A DNA stretch of 64,000 bases from Marchantia polymorpha subsp. ruderalis (Eukaryota > Streptophyta > Marchantiopsida > Marchantiales > Marchantiaceae), in NCBI GenBank assembly GCA_037833965.1, contig AP031353.1:19222501-19286500 (forward strand), read 5' to 3'. The number at the start of each line of letters is the position of its first letter. Within the stretch, counting starts at the first letter, position 1. Positions 11,073 to 21,822 of this stretch are shown here, piece after piece. Position numbers and translations under genes: made by a program. The notes under the pieces were generated by a model. It was given only the letters and a program-made list of their open reading frames with translations, was not told the DNA's origin and searched no databases.

Positions 11073-12284
11073 TCGCCCCTGGACGGTGGTAGTTCTACCC
11101 TGGATAGATTTTGTGAACATCTCCTTCTTAATCGTACATTTCCGTCTATGTAATCATAAGAGATATATGCACACCAATCACACACTGAAATTCTTTCTTA
11201 ATGGGGTGAAGGGATAAAGTAAGTGATTGCTTGATTTGACAATTAGGTCTATAGACTAGCCATTTGTTTTCTATCTAGTCCCAGACTTCCTTCCGGTTAC
11301 CCCTATCAATTATCACAAAACGCAACACTGAATCTTGAAGTGATGGAAATCTCCAGGATGATTATTTTGGAATTTAGTATATTTTGGAACAGTGAATAAA
11401 CAGCTATGTTAATGCATTACACAAATAATTCATACTCAATGTTTTTAAAATATTTTTTTATGATTCTTGTTTATAGGAATTTCAATATCACATTTTAGAT
11501 TATGTCAATTATTTTTAAATGGAGATTATCTATGTGCACGTTTTTCAACAATTCACCACTCAGAAGATATAATCAATATCTCCGAAAAATAATCACAATT
11601 TTGACTTCTGTTCTAGCTCTGTGTTCATTTTAAGTAGTTCACATTTGAATGTAAGGGCTGAACTCAGTAACCACCACTGTGTACTCTCAAATCACCTTTA
11701 AACACAACAGAAAACGAATTCTTCAAACGATTAGAATTAAGGACTGAATTTTGATATTTAAAATCAATACTCTCTATATAAATAGAGAGATGAACAGAGT
11801 GCAGAGATTAACAACACATCGTATTGTTACCTTAGAGCAAGAGACCTCATCATGAAGAGTTAAATAACTCATCGTCGCGTACAAGGCAAACGTCAACTTC
11901 AATCTCAACTTTCCTTGAGAGTTTTGGAATATTATCACGATGAACATACTGAACATGTACTGCATACTTTTCACATGATATTAAGATGGCATTTTGCCAT
12001 ATCTCTTCACATCTCCGTATTTAGGCTATTCAATGGGATCCAAAGCATGCTGTACTTTTAGTTGTCAAGGGTGCAGAGTCCAACATTTTACTTCAAATGT
12101 GCACCCACACCATAACCATTAGCAACGACCTAACCCCACCCATGTAAAGATAATGTCACCCAAAAGCCATAGGCATGGGTGTGTTTGGATATGGGAGTGG
12201 GCAGCCAATGTTGGGCTCTGCAAGGGTATGATACATGCCAACCATACATTAGCACCAAATAGCATCACTAAGGAGTTAAATATC

Positions 12285-12559
12285 CCAATAGTGACATACA
12301 TTGGTGGTATGGTTTTATGACACTATTGGAAGGTGTCACTTACAAGAAAAAACTGACTAACCTTGAATATAACTTTCCAATAGTATCGTACATTGGTGTT
12401 ATGGCTGGATGTCACTATGGGGAGAAAACTTGAATATAACCTCCCAATAGTATCGTACATTGGTGTTAGGGTTGGATGTCACTATTGGAAGGTGAGAACC
12501 TTGAGAATATTTTCCCAATAGTAACATACATTGGTATTAGGGTTGGATGTCACTATTGG
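12285..12559. repeat. Tandem palindromic hairpin units, right arm of family A
   Basis: Four units at about 12285-12329, 12377-12420, 12444-12488 and 12515-12559, spaced 67-92 bp apart. Each is bounded by CCAATAGT..AT / ATGTCACTATTGG arms around a conserved loop carrying ATTGGTGTTAGGGTTGG. Each unit can fold on itself, so the arm is a string of hairpins. Confidence 0.8.
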
Positions 12560-13055
12560 AATGTGTCACTTATAAATAGAAAGTGCATAGAATTCTAATT
12601 GTACATGACATCCGTACTCAAACATTCTATAAATCTGTTTGGTTTCAAGATCGCTTTCATTTGCAATTTTGTATTCTTCACGATGATCAACAATGGTGCT
12701 ATAATTGAGTTTGAATTCAAATTAATACACAAACATTTGAGTGATGCAATTGATGATAATATGTGTAGAGAAGTATTTTATTGAAGCCTAGAAAAGATGA
12801 TTGGTTGAGATATACATTTAAATAAAGGTATGCTACATTCTTATTTCGCAAAGCTATGTATTGTAATCATGATAATAATTTACTTCCAAATTTACACTTG
12901 AAACTGTCACTATTGAATAGTGTCCTATCATTATAGGCAATAGTGACGTATTGTACTTATTGAGTAGATTTAGAAGCTACAAACTAATTGTCTGGAATTT
13001 AACTTCATTAACGAGAGATTGTCATTTGTAAGAGGTAATCCCATTGGGAAGTTTA

Positions 13056-14006
13056 ACTCTATAGTTGTCATCATCCGCGTATAAACTCCGTTACATGTTC
13101 CCATACTTGGAATATGATTGCGGTACTTATTATTTTGAATTTTTTGTGTTGTTTTCTGTGCACCTCAGTGACAAACATCCTTCGATCTTGACATAGATCG
13201 ATATGATATATGTCAAGAGGGATATGCAGGAGAAATTTAGAAACGTGGACAAGGAAACCAAGATCAATGTCAGTTCTCTAAAATTTCCCCATTTTCGAAT
13301 AGTAGAACCTTTTAATTCCTTGGTGCTTGATTTATATAAATCGTAGGGGTCCACTTTTCTAATGCCGTGGAGTCTTAAGAAGAATCCTAACGCTCCACAA
13401 CATTAGGGTTATACTAAAACCGGTCATACCGGAGACGAAGGTTTTGATCGAAGTTGTTAATTCTTGGTGCACCACAACAGGTAAAAGGCAAGAGCATTTC
13501 ACAATACAGAGTTAATCCATACCCACAAACCAGGGCACATTGGAGACCACGTGGATCTACTAGGCCAGTGTGTACAAATTGGCAACGACGACCACGTACA
13601 GAAATGTCCTGATCTTTTAGTGTCGTCGTGTTAAAGCTCCCAAATCGCCATAATTCCATCAAATCTGGTCCTTTTAGTATTCTTCACGTGGCGAAAGGTC
13701 CGCACCTCTGGATTATAACATACACTGGATTTCTTTGTTCCTTCTTCTGTACATCTCCAATCGAGTAATTTATGAAGTCATGACAATACGCGAATGAGTT
13801 TAAGGACCTACATACTTGACCTTATGTTTGCTGATTTTCCTGGTCTATTGCAACCCTGTTTACCGAATGGGACGCGATGCACGCCTCGACCTTGACCACC
13901 GTAGTCTACTACAGTGCTGCAACAAACCTGTTGATCCAAGGAACTACTTTAATGACCTGGGCCAAAGTTCCAGCACAAGGCGCTCTACGGACTTGGTAGA
14001 CTCTTG
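13056..14006. other. No gene seen
   Basis: Mixed-composition sequence between two TIR elements. Short open frames on both strands, none recognisable. Confidence 0.5.
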
Positions 14007-15464
14007 GCTAGAACAACCCCGACCGTATGCTCTCCGGGCTGACGGCATGCGTACACCGTTCGAATGTCACCGTCACCGTCAACCAGTGGTTTTCACCGTC
14101 ACCAGTGGTTTCGCTTTTGGCGCCCAAGATGAGGCCGGCCGGCCATCTCGTCTCGCATTTCTTGTGACGCATTCTCGGACTGGCGATGGCGGATCACGCG
14201 AGATCTCGGGGTTTCGATTTGGCGAGTGATTTTTTGCATTCAAGATTATGCCTAGCGATTGTCAGGGCATTTGCGTTTATAGGGGCCAGGAGTTTTCCTG
14301 TCGTCTGGGCTTTGAGAGAAGGGGCGGGCTTCGAATTCTGCTTAGTTTCGTTACAGCTGCCAGGGCTTTCTAAAACCTCCAATTAACCCAAAAACTGTAG
14401 GCGAAGGGAATGGGAAAGATAAGGAAATCCTCCAGATCCTTGATCTTTATTCTTCATCGAGCATTAGCAGTGATTAGATCTCGTTCTCCCAAACCCTGGT
14501 ACGTAAATTCGTGTCAGAACATGAAGAAGATCATACTTCGAAACAGATCTTTTCTGGACATGAAGGTGGGTCTAGGCCATTCTTGACTAGCTTCCTCGCT
14601 CACGGCGGTGGTTGTAATACTGCAGTGCGCGCATCAGGCTGATGCGCCAACCGCCATGTCCATATATGTACCGCATCGCAGTGCGCTGACATCACGGTTT
14701 GCTTCTTCTCAAGTCTCTACTCCCAATTTTTCGATGCCTGAAACCACGATCCTCAGCTGTGAGAAACAGAGCCGAACCCCACCTTCGACAAGGAATCGAC
14801 CGTCTCCCTTGCAATTGCAGCCCTTCGTCATGATCCAGCACCCTGTCCTCCACTGGCATAGATTTACTTCTTCAGAATTGAAGCATAGTCAATTCATGGA
14901 GAAATTTCGTTAAATTTTGTAAATGGCTGCACAGTCTCGAGATCCATAATCTGCTTGAATGTGCTTCAAAGTTCCCCGTAAAGTGATAAGCTAGTTTAAG
15001 TTTTCCATGTATTCCAGCAGAAGGATGCAGCGACAGGTGCAGCAGCATCGTTTTAATGGTTGCTGCTTGCTGCCTCGTTTAACTTTGAATTTGCAAACAA
15101 TCGTACTCGGGTAGAGAAAAATTCGGATTCAGAAGTTATAAATGATTTGAGGGGAGGTGGGGTGAGCGCCAGGCAAGGCGAGGGCAGCGACGGGCAATTG
15201 CACTCTACCATGGAGTCTTCTCGCCTTCGGGTGTGCCTGAGCCCGAGCTCGTTACAGGGGCCGGATGATCGATGGAATGCTGCGCCTGTACGACTGATGG
15301 TGATCCCGCTGACTGACTGGAGGGTAGTTTGAATGGGGGTAATGTGGTGGTCGATGACACGTGTCTCGCCTCTACTGACCATGTGTCGAATTTGAATAGT
15401 AGAGGGTGCGAGCTCGACGGGTGACTTTTTGACGCGACGGTGACAAAGGGGAGACCGTCACGAC

Positions 15465-15527
15465 GGTGACCGTATGCCGTCAGTCCACAGTCATACGGTC
15501 GGGGTTGTTCTAGCCTGCAGTCAAACA
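15465..15527. repeat. Partial terminus of TIR family B
   Basis: ACCGTATGCCGTCAGTCC ... CATACGGTCGGGGTTGTTCTAGC matches the right terminus at 17400-17446 in the same orientation. The similarity stops soon inside, so this is a fragment or a related shorter element. Confidence 0.7.
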
Positions 15528-15835
15528 AGGATATCAGAGTAGTAAGATTCATGAGTCAACACAGTCGCGTACAAGACCGGATCTTGTTGCTTAATACGAA
15601 TTACTTTTGGGAGTTGAAAGACTCAAAAGAACCATCCAATGAAACCAAAAGCTGTCAGTATAGAGTTTTTGAACACAAAATCGGCTGAGGAGCCTAGGCG
15701 GCAAAGCGTTGAACACTATGTAATCGCGCTCATCAATGGTACGAGTTGATTTGTAAGACACAGATTTGTGATTTGCAATACACGTACATGTCTAGTCTCG
15801 ATCACAGGGATGTTGCTTAAGTTTCTCATTACACA

Positions 15836-15990
15836 CAGGTTGTTACATTAGAGATATTATTAATTACCGTTCTAGTGTTTTGGGCATTACCTAGGGGTTT
15901 TTTTTTCTTTCCTAGTTTGGATTGTTTGTACTGTATTTTTTAGCCTTTTGACCCTTTGGGTCCCACGAGGTTGATCTATTTACCATTATT
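15836..15990 (+). mobile_element. 5'-truncated LINE tail
   Basis: This matches the 3' end of the LINE at window start in reverse orientation: GTTGTTACATTAGAGAT, the TCTAGTGTTTTGG block, CCTTTTGACCCTTTGGGTCC and GATCTATTTACCATTA. It carries only the last ~150 bp, as expected for strong 5' truncation during target-primed insertion. Confidence 0.85.
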
Positions 15991-17687
15991 CTGTGAAATC
16001 AGAATCATTCTCATTATCAGAGTGACTTCCTTGAAGGAGCTACGGAGCAGCCAGCTATGAAATGCTGAGAATCGGAGGTCATGTTAAATAGATGCATTGA
16101 ACGACTTCTTAGAAATTCCTCGAAGCTCTCAACCTATCTTCGTCTTCCGTGAAGATTCTCCCATAAGCACAAAAGAAAGCACAATTGCAGTCACATATTT
16201 TGTTTCAGCAAGATTGCCTTCTTTATCAATCGATGAAGTCAAACTACTTAAACCACCTGTTCTGTCGGAGGTTCTAACATTCGACAACAATGACGACATT
16301 CCGTGCGCTTTTTAAGCTTTGCGTTTTATTAAATGCATGTATGTGTACACATCGAAAGATGGACGGAGGCGGGCCAAATCCGAGATCTCTCTCCACCTCT
16401 CGAGCAAACTTGCCGAAGAGAAAGAAGCAACATTCTGTACAGAAAGACGGTTCTTTTTTGTTGTTTGACTTCCCCAGATCTCGCCACCTCTGTGAGCTTG
16501 GACGGGAGAAAGGTTTGTCTAGGAAACGCGGACAGGACGGGCTGATCAGATTGCTGGACTGTGAAAGCCACTAGTTGTGCATCGACAGAGAGGTTGACAG
16601 GAGTGTGTGACCCCAACTGATGTACCAGGCTCTTCAGTATACATAAGTTGAAAAAGATAGAGATGTTCACCCTCCACACCGTGAGTTACTGCTCTAAACT
16701 CTCTAAAGATTCGAGAGAGGTTTTCTGTTTCCACTATGGCATTTCGAGGAAACCTCTTCTTCAGCACTGCCCGCTTCAGTAAATTGCAGGAAGTCATCCA
16801 TCTCCACTTACTGCAGCAATTAATCGACACTGATTTGGTTGAAGACATGGGCACGAATGGTAAACATACACGTCTTATGACAGGGTCGGGACTATTGCGC
16901 TTTTCTGAAACGCTTCCGGGTAGACGATTCCGAAAGCCATAGCAGGAAAAAGGAGGTATTTACATGTGAAGCTTATGTCGTGCTGGGATAGAGGAAGACG
17001 AGGAGAATAACCCAGACGGATGAGAAAAACAACATGCAAGGTTCAGTGATGGAAAGGGACGGGGAGAGAAACGGAGAGCAAGTCTGGCATCGAGCTTTTA
17101 GAAAGCCCTGGGAGAAAGAAGGAAACCAAGCAAAATTTGAAACCCCGCCAATTCTCTCAAAGCCGCGACGACAGAGAAAACCCTGGCCCCATACAAACGC
17201 AAATGCGCTGACAATCGTAACTCATCAGCTTGAATGGAGAAATCATTCGAACAAATCGCCATCTCCGAGTTAGCCTGATCCGCCATAGCCAATCCGAGAG
17301 AGTGCGTAAAAAGAAATGCCTCGTCTTGGGACGAAACGCGAAACCTGCGGGTGACGGTGACAGCGAAATCCACTGGGTGACGGTGAAACACCAACGGTGT
17401 ACGTACGCCGTCAGCCCGGAGAGCATACGGTCGGGGTTGTTCTAGCGAGAACCTTTATCGAGGGTTTTGGTTTACAGGATTAGAATTCATGCAGACAGCT
17501 ACTGGGATCATTCCTCAGACAAGGGAGTCACTTCTGATAATAAAGATTCCACGTAATGATGAAGAGAAAAGCATCACCCCTGTGTGATCGAGGCGTAGAC
17601 ATGAACGAGTATTATACAATCGCGTCTCAAAACGACAAAATTAACTTGTCCCGTTCATAAACGCGATTAGATCGTGTTCTGGGCGTA

Positions 17688-18200
17688 CCCTCGTCACTAA
17701 AGGCTCCTAAAAAAAAGGGAACGCGAGCGCTGCCCGGGAGGGCTTTCTGCACGCCCGGTCCGCATCCTGATCCCTTCCCCAGCCCGAACTCCCGCTTCGA
17801 CCAGGGAGTGCCGCCCCGCTCCCGTGTTTCAACAAACTAGTTGAAACATGTTATACTCCAATCAAACTTGGACTTTCTTTGATTTTGTTATCACTTTGTA
17901 ATTTGTGTAATCTTTCATTATGAGTTCTCTTGTGATTCTAAATCATGTTAATACATGAATAGATTTACCCTAGTTTTTTTGGGGGAAAAAGAGTGGAAAC
18001 CCCAAACATGCTACTCCAGGGGAAAAAAAATACAGAGTACAAGTAGAGATGATGAGAGCCTGGTCGAGCCGCAGTGGGGCGAGCTAAAGCGGGAGGTGGG
18101 GCTGCTGGGGAGGGGGTCGGGATGCGGGCCCGGGCGGGCAGAAAGCCCTCCCGGGCAGCGCACGCGTTCCCCTTTTTTGAGGTGCCGTTAGTGACGAGGG
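17688..18200. mobile_element. TIR family C foldback element, ~513 bp
   Basis: It begins CCCTCGTCACTAA and ends TTAGTGACGAGGG. The arms (about 17688-17806 and 18060-18200) are GC-rich inverted copies sharing GCTGCCCGGGAGGGCTTTCTG. The centre is AT-rich and non-coding, with a small GTTTCAAC / GTTGAAAC hairpin. No target-site duplication was recognised. It looks like a non-autonomous foldback or MITE-like element. Confidence 0.75.
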
Positions 18201-18599
18201 CCGCCTACAGATCCGTAGTTAACATTTTGCACGAAGTGTTTAAGCTTTACAGGAGTAAAAATCATCCTACTAGCTTCTGATATATTTCCACGGCCACGAC
18301 AATATCTCTCGTTTCTAGGGATCCCAACAATAACTCCCGCAGACACACAGCAAATCTTCTTTCAAGTCACGGGAAATTAGGTACATTGTGGAGTCGCGAT
18401 GATGAATCTCAATCAAGAGCACTGAAATCCTTGTTTTGTTTGGTGGGATGGCGCTCCAATGAAGGAACGTACCAAAAATTTCAACGAGCCGCTTCTGTGT
18501 TTCGCACACGGAATTCTGTAGTAAAAAGCAAAAGAATAGTTGGCTCTGGTTGGTAATACGGCAGATCCGAAATTGAAGATCCTAGACTATTAACCTCGC

Positions 18600-18830
18600 A
18601 CGAAGGCTCTTGTCGCGCACACGGTTTAGCATTATCCGCCATCGCCAATCGCACATTGCGTTCCAAGAAATGCGAGACGAAAAGTCGGGGCGGAATTTTT
18701 TTTTCTTTGGCGCGAAACGCAAAATTCCGGTTTACGGTACGTTGACACACGAACAAGGTGCATATGCCGTGAGCCCGGATGGCATTCAGTCGGGGTTTAT
18801 CTTGCCAAAAGTTTATGACAGACTTACTGC
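18600..18830. repeat. TIR family B, diverged fragment
   Basis: ATCCGCCATCGCCAATCGCA, GCGAAACGCAAA and GTGAGCCCGGATGGCAT...GTCGGGGTTTATCTTG align with the right arm of family B in the same orientation, with more divergence. Confidence 0.6.
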
Positions 18831-19889
18831 CACGTCTAACTACCGACGCGTACATTTGTCTCTGCGAACTTGGAATACCGCTGAGGCGAGGTTTGCAAAG
18901 TTGGGATACTGCTAAATGTCTGAATCTGAATATGAGCTTAGAAATCCAAAATTGAGGTAAAATCAATATATTTCTGTTATCATTGCAGTTGTTGAAGCGA
19001 GGCATGTAGTATATGTGTACACGCAAAATCCACAAACAAAAATTCATTGTCAGGAGTTGTCTTGCCAGATTGCTAGGTGTGCAATGCTGGCCATCTTTAT
19101 AGCCATTAATACATTTCCCACAAAAAAAGCTTTCCCAAAACTATGGCATAATGACAACTTGTTTGATTTGACTCTTACTTTTGGACGAACACCACGTTTG
19201 TATGTGACCTATCCAAAAGGTGGACATCACCATGTCATATGCAATAACAAGCTTATTTCATGAAAGAACATGCATGCACGTTGCATAGTAATTTGGGTGT
19301 TGACAGTGAGCTAACTTCCTGCTGTTGAATATTGACTGCGTGACTGCCCATCGGATATTTTCCATCATTTAGGGTCATCATACTGATTTATTGTTCAGTA
19401 TCTGTTTATGTGTTCCTAAATTTAATTTAACAGTTAAACCTCTGTAATTCAACATATAGGTCTGTCTTAGAGCGAACATACATGGAATAGTCACTTTCTG
19501 TTTCTCTGACATGTAGAAGTAGAGGAAAATGGGAATAGTCCTGATCTAAAATACTGCATTTAGTTAACGGTAATCAAAAGTCTAAGACAGCACCGTTCGA
19601 CCATAAGAAAGTCATTTAAGGTTGATGAAAGCTTGAAAGAACAATTAGCTTGGTCCGCGTTGTGCAGGAAATTGGGTCATTCTCTTCACGTTATACCGAC
19701 AGATCCTCTTCTTCCAATTGGGTGATGTACAGATATGCATCACAGCGAGAGAGTGCAGACATTTTATCGCCCTTGTATCGACTTCGTGGCATGGCTGCTT
19801 ATAGATACACGCTCGATGGTTCCTAAAAAGCTACTGGTGATTGGAACTTAGAATGAGTAAAATTGTAACTCACTAGTTCCATATAGATT
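18831..19889. other. No gene seen
   Basis: Mixed AT-rich sequence up to the copia LTR. Short frames only. Confidence 0.5.
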
Positions 19890-20101
19890 TGTATGTATTT
19901 TATTTTTAGTATTTACTTACTAAATGCAGTATAGTAATCAGATTAGGATAATCTGTGGTGTCGGATATTCTTTGTCTTCTTACCCTTCTTTGTAGACAAT
20001 TATATTAGCGGTCGATGTTCTGGATCATCCTTATCTTCTTTGCTACTTAAGGGATATTAATCTCACTAATTCGATATTGAGTTCATTTCGTACTTCCAAC
20101 A
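19890..20101 (+). repeat. Ty1/copia left LTR (partial, decayed)
   Basis: GATTAGGATAATCTGTGGTG, ATTCTTTGTCTTCTT, GATCATCCTTATCTTCT and GCTACTTAAGGGAT recur in the same orientation at 41440-41600. It ends directly before a tRNA-Met-like primer site, so this is the 5' LTR. The upstream boundary is approximate. Confidence 0.75.
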
Positions 20102-20113
20102 TGGTATTAGAGC
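20102..20113 (+). other. Primer binding site, initiator tRNA-Met type
   Basis: TGGTATTAGAGC differs by one base from the canonical TGGTATCAGAGC complement of plant initiator tRNA-Met and lies directly after the LTR. Confidence 0.8.
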
Positions 20114-20430
20114 AAATATCTTAGTTCTTCTTTTACTAGCGACCATCCATCAGATGTTGGCTAGTTTTGGTACTTTCAGTAAGCAGATGCCTTACTATTA
20201 GAAGAGAACTTGTTGTTCTAGGACCTTAGCTAGAAATGGACAAAGCTTCAAATTTTTGTAGAGTCTATGAAGATGACTGGACGTGATAACGATATCAATT
20301 GGTTGATATCGTTTCAAAATGAATCTTCGCATCAAAGATTGTTGAGATGATATCATCCACGAACTGATTCTGCTTCAAAATCTCAATGGCGATCTTCAGC
20401 AAGACAAAACACAAGTGACGCAGTTATGAT
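20114..20430 (+). pseudogene. copia gag N-terminal remnant
   Basis: This is the plus-strand region directly after the primer site, where copia gag starts. Several stops break the frame. The open pieces are compatible with a gag N-terminus, but no diagnostic motif is preserved. The assignment rests on position. Confidence 0.4.
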
Positions 20431-20810
20431 CACGGCCAAATGGCAGGTAAGTCAAATCTTCCACAAGGCGTTTTGACGACATATGGTGAGCTGTCTGAAA
20501 ATTCAAGTGACATAATCAATGATGCTAAAAGGTTATTGTGTCAAGGGCACTACAATTTTGATAGTTGGGATGTCTTCAGCAATCTTGACAAAATTAGGAT
20601 AGTCAAAAGGCCGGAAGTGTCGTAGAGCTGCATGAGGCTTTGTGAGTAGTTGCTTGGATTCTTCACATAAGTGAGGATGAAAGGACTTAATCTTATACAA
20701 TATATTGTTGGATTCCTATTTGCCTACAGATGTACGCTGCTGAAATCTTTCTCATCTAGAAGAAAACATGAGGTAGGCGTAAAGAATGCATAATGCACTG
20801 AATCAGTAAC
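20431..20810 (-). pseudogene. copia gag-pre-integrase, distal half (inverted)
   Basis: The minus-strand frame opens directly in phase with the piece at 37384 and continues the copia GAG-pre-integrase domain (FDYPNFVKIAEDIPTIKI). It is split from its other half by the 16.6-kb gypsy insertion; GTAAC is duplicated on both sides. Frame-breaking stops are present. It lies opposite in strand to the flanking copia LTR, gag remnant and RT. Confidence 0.65.
20806..20810. repeat. Target-site duplication GTAAC, left
   Basis: The five bases directly before the TG of the left LTR equal the five bases after the CA of the right LTR (37379-37383). Confidence 0.95.
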
Positions 20811-21777
20811 TGTAATAACCCACTAAAGGTTAAAACTGCAATATAGTGGTAGAAAGGTCGAACCCACAGGGACAGAGGAACACACAGGGTACAAAGTGTC
20901 ACGTTTTAACAGACTATTGAGGAGTTTGAATTCTCAGGCGACTGTCACTCCCAGAAATACTGCAAGTGTCCACTCGGAGCGCACTCGGAGGTCGCACAGT
21001 GCAGCGTAACACACACACACACACACACACCTGAAACTACAGAAACACAACCCAGAGATCCGTTAGGACCTCTACTTCAAGATTTCAGGGGGAAAGTCTC
21101 TCAAGAGTACACTCTGCGAAGCTGCGGGTAGTGACTTCCAACTCCGGCTTTTACAACACTTCCACTAGCTTGCTGCTAGTGTAGGAAACCCGGTTTGGAC
21201 TGCCTACTTCGGATCGAAGTCACTCAGACGCGGTGAACAACACTCTCAACTCACAAAACGCGCAGAGAACACAGGTCCGCACTGAAGGACTCACTGAGAA
21301 ACATTCCAGTAACACAACAACAGTCTATTGAAGAGTTTGAATTCTCGGGCACTTGTCATTCCCAGAACTACTACAGGGGTTACCCTCAAGGCACCTGCTG
21401 CAGCGTAACCTGAATTTACAACCAAGGCTTACACGAAGTAGCAAAACTTCACTTTGGCATTCAGGGGAAAAATCCCAAGGGAGTACAATCAGAAAGAAAC
21501 ACTCGAAGGTGTAGGGGCGAAACTGTTCAAGTATCTAACTAGTCACTGGCTCTGAGCATCGGCAGTCACCCGCAGGTGCAGATCCGAACTACTCAAGTCT
21601 CTAACCAATGTACTAGCTCTGAACATTCGGCCGAAGGCCTTCAGCTACAAAATGCGGAACGCTAAGTTGTAACTCCTCGTGCGTGGTGACAGAACTCAAG
21701 GACACAAACACGCAAAGGAAATGGGTTCCTGATCTGCACTTCTGATGGGAAAGAACCCCAGGCAAAACGCCTGGAAC

Positions 21778-21786
21778 TATTTTATA
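21778..21786 (-). promoter_or_regulatory. LTR TATA box (3' LTR copy)
   Basis: TATAAAATA in element sense, about 40 bp after the stop of the LTR ORF, followed at once by the hairpin CCAGGCGTTTTGCCTGG. It defines the likely U3/R boundary downstream of the ORF. Confidence 0.7.
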
Positions 21787-21822
21787 CCTTCTAAATCCTA
21801 ACTAACACTACACTGCACTACG

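Larger units (their letters stand above)
10088..13055. mobile_element. TIR family A, long copy with ~650-bp inverted arms
   Basis: The left arm (10088 to about 10735) and the right arm (about 12280 to 13055) are inverted copies of each other with moderate divergence. The left begins TAAACCTCCCAATATTGTCAC and the right ends GGGAAGTTTA. Further matched blocks include GCAGTAAAATACATCGCTAC, the shared TCTTGAAACCAAACAG and TCAAGTGTAA. The arms contain short palindromic units built on CCAATAGTGACAT / ATGTCACTATTGG. The interior (about 10740-12280) has no convincing coding sequence, so the element appears non-autonomous. I saw no clear target-site duplication. Long arms without a transposase suggest a foldback or MULE-like element; the superfamily is unassigned. 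Confidence 0.75.
14007..17446. mobile_element. TIR family B element, ~370-bp inverted arms
   Basis: The left arm (about 14007-14382) starts GCTAGAACAACCCCGACCGT and the right arm (about 17095-17446) ends with its inverse. The similarity runs through the whole arm, including the CACCGTCACC stretch, GGCGGATCA and, at the inner edge, CAGGGCTTTCTAAAA. The 2.7-kb interior (14383-17094) holds a related partial terminus at 15465-15527, a LINE tail at 15836-15990 and short open frames I cannot assign. The flanks (AGACTCTTG left, GAGAACCTT right) do not form a duplication, so the two arms could also belong to separate or rearranged copies. Confidence 0.6.
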
